A stretch of DNA of 5,347 bases from an uncultured Eubacteriales bacterium (GCA_934476025.1 CAKSNI010000089.1:1-5347); one strand, 5' to 3'. Shown: positions 1-4,772, counted from the stretch's first letter. Numbers and translations are program-made. The notes: a model not told the origin generated them from the sequence alone.

Positions 1-6
1 AAAACG

Positions 7-41
7 CCCGATACCGCTTTCTTTGGGATCGGGATTTTTTT
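7..41 (+). terminator. Rho-independent terminator of an upstream gene
   Basis: The arms CCCGAT (7-12) and ATCGGG (28-33) pair perfectly. After one mismatch, CC (14-15) can also pair with GG (25-26), leaving a T-rich loop. An A and seven Ts (35-41) follow, which is the classic intrinsic terminator layout for + strand transcription. It presumably ends a gene that lies left of the window and isolates the perR promoter from read-through. Confidence 0.7.
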
Positions 42-89
42 GGTTCCGCTTTGAAAAATTCAGCAAAGAAAAAAATTTTAAAAAAACAC

Positions 90-117
90 TTGACTTTTGC
101 CCAAAGACGGATATAAT
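90..117 (+). promoter_or_regulatory. Sigma-A-type promoter of the perR-rbr-rubredoxin operon
   Basis: A -35 hexamer TTGACT (90-95) and a perfect -10 hexamer TATAAT (112-117) are separated by 16 bp, in an A/T-rich stretch 38 nt upstream of the perR start codon. Transcription should start near position 124. No other comparably good promoter was seen before rbr or the rubredoxin gene, so this one probably drives all three. Confidence 0.85.
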
Positions 118-118
118 A

Positions 119-141
119 AAAACAGTAATCATTCCTGTTTT
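119..141 (+). promoter_or_regulatory. Palindromic operator, probably a PerR/Fur-type box
   Basis: The palindrome AACAGTAATCATTCCTGTT (121-139) is centred on C130 and matches in 8 of 9 base pairs. Adding the flanking AA/TT gives 10 of 11 pairs over 119-141. The core TAAT-C-ATT equals the centre of the Bacillus PerR box (TTATAATNATTATAA), while the outer arms AACAG/CTGTT differ from it. It starts two bases after the -10 hexamer and covers the predicted transcription start, so a bound repressor would block initiation. The perR gene begins 14 nt downstream, which fits autoregulation. Binding by this PerR is inferred. Confidence 0.7.
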
Positions 142-155
142 GCGAGAGGAACCGT

Positions 156-557
156 ATGAAAAACTATTCACGCCAACGGCAGGCCGTGTTGCGCGCCCTG
201 CAAAGCACCGACCGTCACCCGACGGCGGTCCAGGTGTACGAAACCGTCAAAAAGGAAATTCCGAATATCAGCCTGGGCACGGTTTACCGGAACATTTCCC
301 AGCTGCTGGAAAACGGAGATATCATCCGGGTTTCCACCGAGGATGAATCCATCCATTATGACGGCAATCCGAAATTTCATTTACACCTGTGCTGCCGGAA
401 GTGCAAAACGATCTACGATTTGCCGCTGTCTGAAAAGGTTTTGACCGATCCGGCCGAACAATCCGGTTTTTCGGTTGAGAAGGCCAGCTGTACGGTATCC
501 GGCGTTTGCCGTTTTTGCCAAAACGGGGATGAGAACGACTCATTTGGGAGATCCTAA
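156..557 (+). CDS. perR: Fur-family peroxide-responsive repressor, PerR type
   Basis: This 133-residue protein is a metal-dependent DNA-binding repressor with a winged-helix domain (about residues 5-65) and a metal-binding dimerization domain (about 66-121). All expected PerR ligands align with Bacillus subtilis PerR at a constant offset of 16: H21 (H37), D69 (D85), H75 (H91), H77 (H93) and D88 (D104). The aspartate at position 88, where Fur usually has glutamate, favours a peroxide sensor over an iron sensor. Structural zinc ligands are C80/C83 (in CRKC) and C118/C121 (in CRFC). In known PerR proteins, Fe(II)-catalysed histidine oxidation releases DNA. The start is fixed by AGAGG (145-149) and by an in-frame stop at 126-128, so the N-terminus really is about 16 residues shorter than in B. 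subtilis. The rbr gene follows after 29 nt. A Fur/Zur assignment is less likely but not excluded. Confidence 0.9.
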   Translation: MKNYSRQRQAVLRALQSTDRHPTAVQVYETVKKEIPNISLGTVYRNISQLLENGDIIRVSTEDESIHYDGNPKFHLHLCCRKCKTIYDLPLSEKVLTDPAEQSGFSVEKASCTVSGVCRFCQNGDENDSFGRS

Positions 558-573
558 AAAATCATTGATAAAC

Positions 574-578
574 GGAGG
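574..578 (+). promoter_or_regulatory. Ribosome binding site of rbr
   Basis: A consensus GGAGG lies eight bases before the ATG at 587, within the 29-nt gap after perR. Its strength suggests that rubrerythrin is translated at a high rate from the shared transcript. Confidence 0.85.
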
Positions 579-586
579 AACACATC

Positions 587-1132
587 ATGAAAAAATTTGT
601 ATGTCTGGTATGCGGTTATGTTTACGAGGGCGATGCGGCTCCGGCGGAATGTCCGATCTGTCACGCTCCGGCTTCGAAGTTCAAAGAACAGAGCGGTGAA
701 AAAACCTGGGCCACCGAACACACCGTCGGGGTTGCCAACGGCGTAGATCCCCGGATCATCGAAGGGCTTCGGGAAAACTTCAACGGAGAATGCAGCGAAG
801 TCGGAATGTATCTGGCCATGGCGCGGGTTGCTCATCGGGAAGGTTATCCGGAAATCGGTCTGTACTGGGAAAAGGCCGCTCATGAAGAAGCGGAACACGC
901 CGCCAAATTTGCCGAAATGCTGGGTGAAGTGCTGACCGACAGCACCGAAAAGAACCTGGCCATGCGGGTCGATGCCGAAAACGGCGCCACCATGGGCAAA
1001 AACGAATTGGCCAAGCTCGCCAAAGAACTCGGCCTGGATGCCATCCATGACAGCGTCCATGAAATGGCCAAAGACGAGGCCCGTCACGGCAAGGCTTTCG
1101 AAGGCCTTTTGAAGAGATATTTCGGGAAATAA
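587..1132 (+). CDS. rbr: Reverse rubrerythrin (rubredoxin domain N-terminal), NADH-dependent peroxidase component
   Basis: This 181-residue cytoplasmic protein has a rubredoxin-like Fe(SCys)4 domain first (about 1-36, Cys 6, 9, 22 and 25) and a ferritin-like four-helix diiron domain after it (about 55-180). That order is reversed relative to classical rubrerythrin and is the reverse-rubrerythrin layout known from Clostridium acetobutylicum. Probable diiron ligands are E68 in the NGE motif, the ExxH pair E101/H104, E131, and the ExxH pair E164/H167. Family members reduce hydrogen peroxide to water at the diiron site, taking electrons from NADH through a rubredoxin reductase and rubredoxin. The adjacent rubredoxin gene, 25 nt downstream, is a natural partner. 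PerR control is known for clostridial homologues and fits the upstream perR gene and palindrome. All expected metal ligands are present and the protein looks complete. Automated annotation may call it NADH peroxidase. Confidence 0.93.
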   Translation: MKKFVCLVCGYVYEGDAAPAECPICHAPASKFKEQSGEKTWATEHTVGVANGVDPRIIEGLRENFNGECSEVGMYLAMARVAHREGYPEIGLYWEKAAHEEAEHAAKFAEMLGEVLTDSTEKNLAMRVDAENGATMGKNELAKLAKELGLDAIHDSVHEMAKDEARHGKAFEGLLKRYFGK

Positions 1133-1157
1133 TGCAGAAATCAGGGAGGATTCGATT

Positions 1158-1310
1158 ATGAAATATGTTTGCCCCTGCGGCTATGTTTATGACGAAACCC
1201 TGGGCGATCCGGATAACGGCATCGCTCCCGGCACCAAGTGGGAAGAGATCCCCGAAGATTTCGTCTGCCCGGTTTGTGGGCTTTCCAAAGACGCTTTTGA
1301 AGCGGAATAA
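1158..1310 (+). CDS. Rubredoxin with a shortened C-x-C first iron-binding loop
   Basis: A 50-residue small electron carrier starts at the ATG at 1158, seven bases after a strong AGGGAGGA (1143-1150). It contains the rubredoxin hallmark GDPDNGIAPGT (about 16-26), a KWEEIPEDFVCPVCG stretch, and no extra domain. Iron ligands are Cys 5, 7, 37 and 40. The second pair has normal C-x-x-C spacing. The first pair reads C-P-C-G-Y, one residue shorter than the usual C-x-x-C-G-Y, while the spacing between the two pairs (30 residues) is normal. The reading frame is sound on both sides, so this is a one-codon deletion or lineage variant, not a frameshift. As the last gene of the operon, its likely job is to feed electrons to the reverse rubrerythrin. 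A terminator follows 32 nt after the stop. Confidence 0.93.
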   Translation: MKYVCPCGYVYDETLGDPDNGIAPGTKWEEIPEDFVCPVCGLSKDAFEAE

Positions 1311-1342
1311 GTCCGACAGCTTGACGAAAGCATAGTCAAACA

Positions 1343-1373
1343 CCCCCGGCCTTTTCAAAAAGGCCGGGGGTTT
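1343..1373 (+). terminator. Terminator of the perR-rbr-rubredoxin operon (copy 1 of a 28-nt palindrome)
   Basis: A GC-rich inverted repeat (1343-1370) has arms CCCCCGGCCTTTT (1343-1355) and AAAAGGCCGGGGG (1358-1370), and is followed by TTTCTC. Every base outside the central two can pair, so the stem is very stable, although the T tract is short. It lies 32 nt after the rubredoxin stop. A second copy with one base changed lies at 1716-1743. Confidence 0.75.
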
Positions 1374-1390
1374 CTCAGTCTGTCGATAAA

Positions 1391-1501
1391 CCCTGAATGC
1401 TGCTTTTGCGGCGGTAACGCCGCTTTTTCGCCTTTTTGCTGACCGGTTCGGCAAAAAACGCCTTATAAGCGAAAAACCGCTGAATAAGCGGCTTTTCAGG
1501 G
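1391..1501 (+). other. Block foldable into a multibranch structure
   Basis: An outer stem pairs CCCTGAA (1391-1397) with TTCAGGG (1495-1501). It continues, with one G-U wobble, as GCTGCTT (1399-1405) against AAGCGGC (1486-1492). Inside, GCGGCG (1408-1413) and CGCCGC (1418-1423) form a hairpin capped by a GNRA-type GTAA loop. A second arm pairs TTTTTCGC (1424-1431) with GCGAAAAA (1469-1476) and encloses TTTTTGC (1433-1439) with GCAAAAA (1451-1457). The arrangement is a three-way junction by eye. No known RNA family was recognised. Confidence 0.45.
1408..1428 (+). terminator. Terminator-like hairpin with GTAA loop and T5 tail
   Basis: A perfect 6-bp GC stem (arms 1408-1413 and 1418-1423) with a GTAA tetraloop is followed directly by five Ts (1424-1428). 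It lies about 50 nt after the first operon terminator and could catch read-through. The same bases also form one arm of the larger fold at 1391-1501, so its role is ambiguous. Confidence 0.5.
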
Positions 1502-1575
1502 ACACTGGGGTGTATTGGCGGAGCATAACAACCGACTGCCGCCTGTGGCGGATTAAAGGAGGGTGTTATGGCGCC

Positions 1576-1712
1576 GCGGTCAAAGAAAATTCGCGCTCCA
1601 AGCGAATATTTTCTTTGGGTACCGCAAGAGTAGGGAGTACCACTCGAAAATCTCTGATTTTCGAGCGAACGGCATTCCCGTAGGGGAGCGTGTCGAAAAA
1701 GTCGACACGCTC
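1576..1712. repeat. String of consecutive hairpins
   Basis: Three strong inverted repeats follow each other. The first pairs CAAAGAAAATTCGC (1581-1594) with 1602-1617, interrupted by a two-base bulge, and extends outward through GCGGT (1576-1580) and ACCGC (1621-1625). The second pairs CTCGAAAATC (1643-1652) with GATTTTCGAG (1656-1665) around a TCT loop. The third pairs GAGCGTGTCGA (1686-1696) with TCGACACGCTC (1702-1712) around a five-base loop. Terminator copy 2 follows only three bases later. Regular perfect stems of this kind resemble palindromic interspersed elements. No transposase or matching terminal repeats were found here. Confidence 0.6.
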
Positions 1713-1715
1713 GAA

Positions 1716-1755
1716 CCCCCGGCCTTTTCAAAAGGGCCGGGGGTGTTTTCTTTTT
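1716..1755 (+). terminator. Terminator hairpin, copy 2 of the 28-nt palindrome
   Basis: The palindrome at 1716-1743 has arms CCCCCGGCC (1716-1724) and GGCCGGGGG (1735-1743), with a TTTT/AAAA extension broken by one extra G. TGTTTTCTTTTT (1744-1755) follows on the + strand, so it is a strong + strand terminator. It also sits 10 nt beyond the stop codon of the - strand DUF3048 gene and could act on that transcript, although no T tract follows in that direction. Confidence 0.7.
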
Positions 1756-2857
1756 ACTGAGCCGCGGAAGAAGAGGGTTCGGGGTCGGGTGTTCCCTCAA
1801 AAATCGGGGCAAAGTTTGCGTTGGTAATGCAAACCCAGCTCTTTCCGGGATTGACATTCAGTGCGGTTCCGTCGGCCGCGTAGAACTGAATCGGGGCATT
1901 TTCCCCTTCCTTTTTCCAGCTGATGGGCTGATATCCGCCGTGGGAGGCATAATAACCGGTGCCGCCGGTCAGCTGAATGTTCCGATGGTATCCGTCCGGA
2001 TAGTTGGTGATGGAAGTTTCCAGCACAAACACATTGGTCACCTGATAGGGATCGCCGGTTTTGGAGTCCTTATTTTCACAATTGGCGGAATTTTTGGTAT
2101 ACAGTTTGGCGGCGCTGTCATAGGTAAAGACGCTGGTGGCAATGCCGGAAAATTTCATCGTCACCTTTTCGTCGGCCTTTCCGCCGGAAGGAACCGCCGG
2201 AGCATCCTCCGGAAGGAAATGGCACCAGCTGTCGGTTTTCTGAGTGGTGGTGCGGACTTCCAGATTCTGGAACCCTTCCTGCAGTTTTTCACCGGAGGTA
2301 TACATGGTATGTTCATAGGACAGGCCGTTCTTTTCCCGGAAGCCGTAAGCGGCAAAGGGGTTGCTGTTGATATTGAAATCGGCAACTCCACTGCTTTGCA
2401 CATGGGGAGCGGCGTAGGTCGGGTCAATTCCGCAATGGACATAAATGGCATCGTACCCGAGAGCCAGATCAATAAAGGCGTACCGGGCACTGCGTACCGT
2501 GCCGAGCTGACCGATTTCCCCGATATCCTTGAATACCGCCATCAGACGGGTAATACCGCCCTCGATTTCGGTTTCGTAAATCACATCGGCTTTTTGAACA
2601 CTGGTCTGCACCTGTTGGGCAATGCGGATATTATTGATCATGACCGCCACCGGGCGGAGCGAAACCTTGGATTTATCCAGATTCTTTACCCCGGTCAGCG
2701 GATTGGTGGTATACGGATCTTCCTTTACCGGCTGCGATTCCGTCGCCGGATCCTCCGTAAGATCCCCGGTCATATCGGTTTTCCCTTTACAGCCCGAAAA
2801 GCTGAACAGCATCACGGCTGCCAGCGCGGCCGCAAACCATCTCTTTTTCAAAGTCAT
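1754..2857 (-). CDS. YerB-like DUF3048 lipoprotein
   Basis: This is a 367-residue exported lipoprotein when read from the ATG at 2857. The N-terminus has positive residues (KKR), a hydrophobic stretch (about 7-20) and the lipobox FSGC, so Cys23 should be lipidated and the protein anchored outside the membrane. An acidic, Thr/Ser-rich linker (about 24-50) precedes the DUF3048 core. The core opens with NPLTGV (52-57) and contains RPVAVMINN (68-76), YETEIEGGITR (94-104) and VRSARYAFIDLALGYDAIYVH (from 121), then the C-terminal DUF3048 part (about 230-355). The tail is rich in Pro and Ser. B. subtilis YerB is the named relative; its biochemical function is unknown to me. Longer starts are excluded by the promoter at 2880-2908. 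GGGGG (2860-2864) is only two bases from this ATG but eight from an in-frame TTG at 2851, so translation may begin there, at LKKRWF. Confidence 0.88.
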   Translation of the reverse strand: MTLKKRWFAAALAAVMLFSFSGCKGKTDMTGDLTEDPATESQPVKEDPYTTNPLTGVKNLDKSKVSLRPVAVMINNIRIAQQVQTSVQKADVIYETEIEGGITRLMAVFKDIGEIGQLGTVRSARYAFIDLALGYDAIYVHCGIDPTYAAPHVQSSGVADFNINSNPFAAYGFREKNGLSYEHTMYTSGEKLQEGFQNLEVRTTTQKTDSWCHFLPEDAPAVPSGGKADEKVTMKFSGIATSVFTYDSAAKLYTKNSANCENKDSKTGDPYQVTNVFVLETSITNYPDGYHRNIQLTGGTGYYASHGGYQPISWKKEGENAPIQFYAADGTALNVNPGKSWVCITNANFAPIFEGTPDPEPSSSAAQ

Positions 2858-2879
2858 TTCCCCCGAATTGTTTTTTTCC

Positions 2880-2908
2880 ATTATAAAACGCGGCACGCCG
2901 CTTTTCAA
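2880..2908 (-). promoter_or_regulatory. Sigma-A-type promoter of the DUF3048 gene, with a palindromic spacer
   Basis: On the - strand, TTGAAA (2903-2908) and a perfect TATAAT (2880-2885) are separated by exactly 17 bp. Transcription should start near 2873, giving a leader of about 15-20 nt before the ATG at 2857. The spacer contains a 12-bp palindrome (2890-2901, arms GCGGC and GCCGC), which could be an operator or a stem. The promoter shows that this gene need not depend on the ABC operon upstream. Confidence 0.75.
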
Positions 2909-2962
2909 GAGCCGACGCGCATTTTTTTGTGAATCGTAATATTTTCTTCCGCAGCCCCTTTC

Positions 2963-2984
2963 GGAAAAGCGTTTTGGCTTTTCC
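2963..2984. other. Hairpin between the ABC operon and the DUF3048 gene
   Basis: GGAAAAGC (2963-2970) and GCTTTTCC (2977-2984) form a perfect 8-bp stem around a six-base loop, starting 16 nt beyond the stop codon of the ATPase gene. On the - strand the following bases are GAAAGGGG, with no T tract, so it is not a textbook intrinsic terminator. It may still stabilize the 3' end of, or partly end, the ABC operon transcript. Confidence 0.45.
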
Positions 2985-3000
2985 TGCTTTTCTTCCCGGT

Positions 3001-3774
3001 TCAATTGCCGCACTCAATGCTGATCTGATTGAAAAGCTGCAGAATATCATCGATTTCGGTCGCTTTTTTCTCTTCGCCGCTGCGGTCCAGCACCACCGAC
3101 CCGTGATGCATCATCAGCAGGCGGCTGCCGTACTGCACGGCATGACGGAGATTGTGGGTAACCATGATCGCTGTCAGATTTTCCCGATGTATCAGTTCAT
3201 CGGTCAGCTGCATCACCGTTTCGCTGGATTTCGGATCCAGCGCCGCCGTATGTTCATCCAAAATCAGCAAATCCACCTTGGTCATCCCGGCAATCACCAA
3301 CGCAATGGCCTGCCGCTGGCCGCCCGAAAGCGCCCCGACCGGGGTATTCATCCGATCTTCCAGCCCCATGTGGCAGCTGCGAAGCAGTTCCCGATAGGCA
3401 TCCACCCGGGAACGGTTCACGGCATACGAAAGGCCGAAGGGTTTGTTTTTGTTATCCGCCAGCGCGAAATTTTCCAACACCGTCAGGCCGCCGCAGGTAC
3501 CGGCCTTGGGGTCCTGAAACACCCGGCCGATAAACCGGGCCCGTTTATATTCCGGCATCCGGGTAATATTTTTCCCGTTGAAAATCACCTGTCCGCTGTC
3601 GGGAAACAAATTCCCGCAAATCAGGTTGAGCATTGTGGTTTTGCCGCTTCCGTTGCTTCCGATCACCGATACGAATTCCCCCTTTTTCACCGAAAGGGAA
3701 AAGCCGTCGAACAGGGTCATTTCGTCAACGGTTCCTTTGTGGAACCGGGTATGAATCTCTTTAAGTTCTAACAC
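3001..3774 (-). CDS. ABC importer ATP-binding protein, TrpZ/COG1101 type
   Basis: This 257-residue cytoplasmic ATPase should power a binding-protein-dependent importer as a dimer. Motifs are complete: Walker A GSNGSGKTT (39-47), Q-loop Gln87 in VFQDP, signature LSGGQRQ (149-155), Walker B LLILDE (169-174), D-loop ALD (178-180) and switch His207 in VTHN. The His after the Walker B glutamate (LDEHTAALDP) is typical, to my knowledge, of the ATPases paired with COG4120 permeases and COG2984 binding proteins. The start codon is GTG (3772-3774), eight bases after AGGAGGA (3783-3789). The gene overlaps the permease gene by 14 nt, so translational coupling is likely. It is the last gene of the three-gene importer operon. 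Substrate assignment rests on the neighbours; tryptophan is one known substrate of this family, but others occur. Confidence 0.93.
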   Translation of the reverse strand: MLELKEIHTRFHKGTVDEMTLFDGFSLSVKKGEFVSVIGSNGSGKTTMLNLICGNLFPDSGQVIFNGKNITRMPEYKRARFIGRVFQDPKAGTCGGLTVLENFALADNKNKPFGLSYAVNRSRVDAYRELLRSCHMGLEDRMNTPVGALSGGQRQAIALVIAGMTKVDLLILDEHTAALDPKSSETVMQLTDELIHRENLTAIMVTHNLRHAVQYGSRLLMMHHGSVVLDRSGEEKKATEIDDILQLFNQISIECGN

Positions 3775-4702
3775 CCTCGGATTCCTCCTGTTTCTTGAGT
3801 TTTTGCGAAAGAATCAGTGCCAGGGTAAACAGCACCGCCATAATCAGTTTGTTGTACGCGCTCGGCACCCCGATTTTCTGGGCAAGCGTCAGGCAGGCCT
3901 GGTACAGAATTGCCCCGATAATCACCTTGGAGGTCGGTTTCAAAAACCGCACCGGACGCAGCAGGGACATTCCGATAATCAGCGAAGCCAGCCCGATGAC
4001 CACCGTTCCGATCCCCATGCTTTGATTGACATTGCCGCTGATGTGGGTATACAGAGCCCCCGAAAGGGCGGCCAGGCCGTTGCCCAGCGCCAGGCCGATG
4101 ATCCGGCTTTTTCCGGGATCAACCCCCAGCATTTTGACATACTGTTCATTGTTGCCGGCCGCCCGCAGCAGCAGGCCGTTTTTGGTTTTCAGATAAAAAT
4201 CCAGCAAAAATTTGGTGATGAGAATCACCAGCAGAAAAATCAGCAGGTCCCGCACCGTCACCCGGCCGACCCGGGCAGGAATCATTTCTCCGAAAAAGCG
4301 GTCGTGCAGGGTGTGATAAACCCGGCCGAAGGAAATGGAAGAACTTTGCTGGCCGGTGAAATCCCGGGTCATGCCGGCACTGGTCGCCACCAGATTGATA
4401 CTGATCAGCCCTGTAGAAACCAGGATGCCGCAGAGCAGCGGTTTGATTTTCAGTTTGACATTCAGAATCCCGGTCACTGCTCCAAAGAGCATTCCGACAG
4501 CGAAGGAGGCCAGCAGAGCAATCCAGGGGTTGACCCGTTTGGCAATCAACAATCCGAAGGTCACCGCCCCCGAAACAAAGGTCCCTTCCACCGTAAGGTC
4601 GGGAAAATCCAATATATAATAGGAAAGGTAATAGCCCATCGCAATCAGCGAAAAGACCAGTCCCGTTTCCAGAAAAACTTCCATGGTGCTGAGAATTCCC
4701 AT
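3761..4702 (-). CDS. ABC importer permease, TrpY/COG4120 type
   Basis: This 313-residue integral membrane protein of the BPD_transp_2 group (branched-chain amino acid/ribose-like permeases) forms the channel of the importer. About eight or nine hydrophobic segments are visible, roughly at residues 10-31, 41-54, 59-80, 87-107, 152-171, 201-218, 231-246, 259-275 and 286-300. Family marks are DFPDLTVEGTF (32-42) near the start and the cytoplasmic coupling region GNNEQYVKMLGVDP (183-196), followed by a Gly/Ala-rich helix. The C-terminus is charged (KLKKQEESEG). The start at 4702 is supported by GGAGAAG (4706-4712). The gene lies 89 nt downstream of the binding-protein gene, with a strong hairpin in the gap, and overlaps the ATPase gene by 14 nt. 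It appears complete. The transported compound is not evident from the sequence. Confidence 0.92.
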   Translation of the reverse strand: MGILSTMEVFLETGLVFSLIAMGYYLSYYILDFPDLTVEGTFVSGAVTFGLLIAKRVNPWIALLASFAVGMLFGAVTGILNVKLKIKPLLCGILVSTGLISINLVATSAGMTRDFTGQQSSSISFGRVYHTLHDRFFGEMIPARVGRVTVRDLLIFLLVILITKFLLDFYLKTKNGLLLRAAGNNEQYVKMLGVDPGKSRIIGLALGNGLAALSGALYTHISGNVNQSMGIGTVVIGLASLIIGMSLLRPVRFLKPTSKVIIGAILYQACLTLAQKIGVPSAYNKLIMAVLFTLALILSQKLKKQEESEGVRT

Positions 4703-4733
4703 AATCTTCTCCGTTTCTGAAATATAAATCGGC

Positions 4734-4772
4734 TCAGAATCGCCCGCTCAGGGCGTGAGCGGGCGATTCTGA
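4734..4772 (-). other. Strong hairpin between the binding-protein and permease genes
   Basis: TCAGAATCGCCCGCTCA (4734-4750) pairs perfectly with TGAGCGGGCGATTCTGA (4756-4772): 17 bp, no mismatch, five-base loop. It begins 19 nt beyond the stop codon of the binding-protein gene. No T tract follows on the - strand (AGCCGATTTATA), so full termination is unlikely. Hairpins placed this way in other importer operons protect the upstream mRNA and raise binding-protein output over the membrane parts; that role is inferred here. Confidence 0.7.

Larger units (their letters stand above)
1311..1753. other. Gene-poor convergent intergenic region dense in inverted repeats
   Basis: This 443-nt stretch separates the + strand rubredoxin gene from the - strand DUF3048 gene and holds no convincing protein gene. 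Counted inverted repeats are: 1343-1370 (stem up to 13 bp); 1408-1423 (6 bp, GTAA loop); 1433-1439 with 1451-1457 (7 bp); 1424-1431 with 1469-1476 (8 bp); 1477-1481 with 1487-1491 (5 bp, reading as a weak terminator on the - strand); 1391-1397 with 1495-1501 (7 bp); 1539-1543 with 1547-1551 (5 bp); 1576-1625 (long, interrupted); 1643-1665 (10 bp); 1686-1712 (11 bp); and 1716-1743 (9 bp or more). Such density far exceeds what terminating two convergent genes requires. It may be a dispersed, palindrome-rich repeat element or a structured RNA; which one cannot be decided from a single copy. Confidence 0.75.

Noticed and set aside
1311..1753. CRISPR array or tRNA gene in the repeat-rich intergenic region
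   Set aside because: The repeats are inverted, differ from one another and have no regular spacing with unique spacers. The multibranch fold lacks a CCA end, a T-loop GTTCGA motif and an anticodon arm of the right size.
1563..1760. 65-codon + strand ORF starting with GTG in the intergenic region
   Set aside because: It runs through three palindromes and the terminator, so its residues are dictated by stem sequences. The ribosome binding site overlaps its start codon, and it matches no family I recognise.
1375..1857. 160-codon - strand ORF overlapping the end of the DUF3048 gene
   Set aside because: It overlaps the coding end of a clear DUF3048 gene in another frame and crosses hairpins and both terminators. 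It has no ribosome binding site or domain.
1940..2932. 330-codon + strand ORF opposite the DUF3048 gene
   Set aside because: The opposite strand holds a recognisable lipoprotein with DUF3048 motifs. This frame shows only low-complexity Gly/Ile/Phe runs, typical of an antisense shadow.
2858..3013. Upstream in-frame extension of the DUF3048 protein to 3013
   Set aside because: It would place 52 charged residues before the signal peptide and lipobox and would run through the promoter at 2880-2908.
3803..4720. 305-codon + strand ORF opposite the permease gene
   Set aside because: Its His/Gln/Pro-rich composition is the antisense image of a hydrophobic permease, and the permease frame has family motifs and a ribosome binding site.
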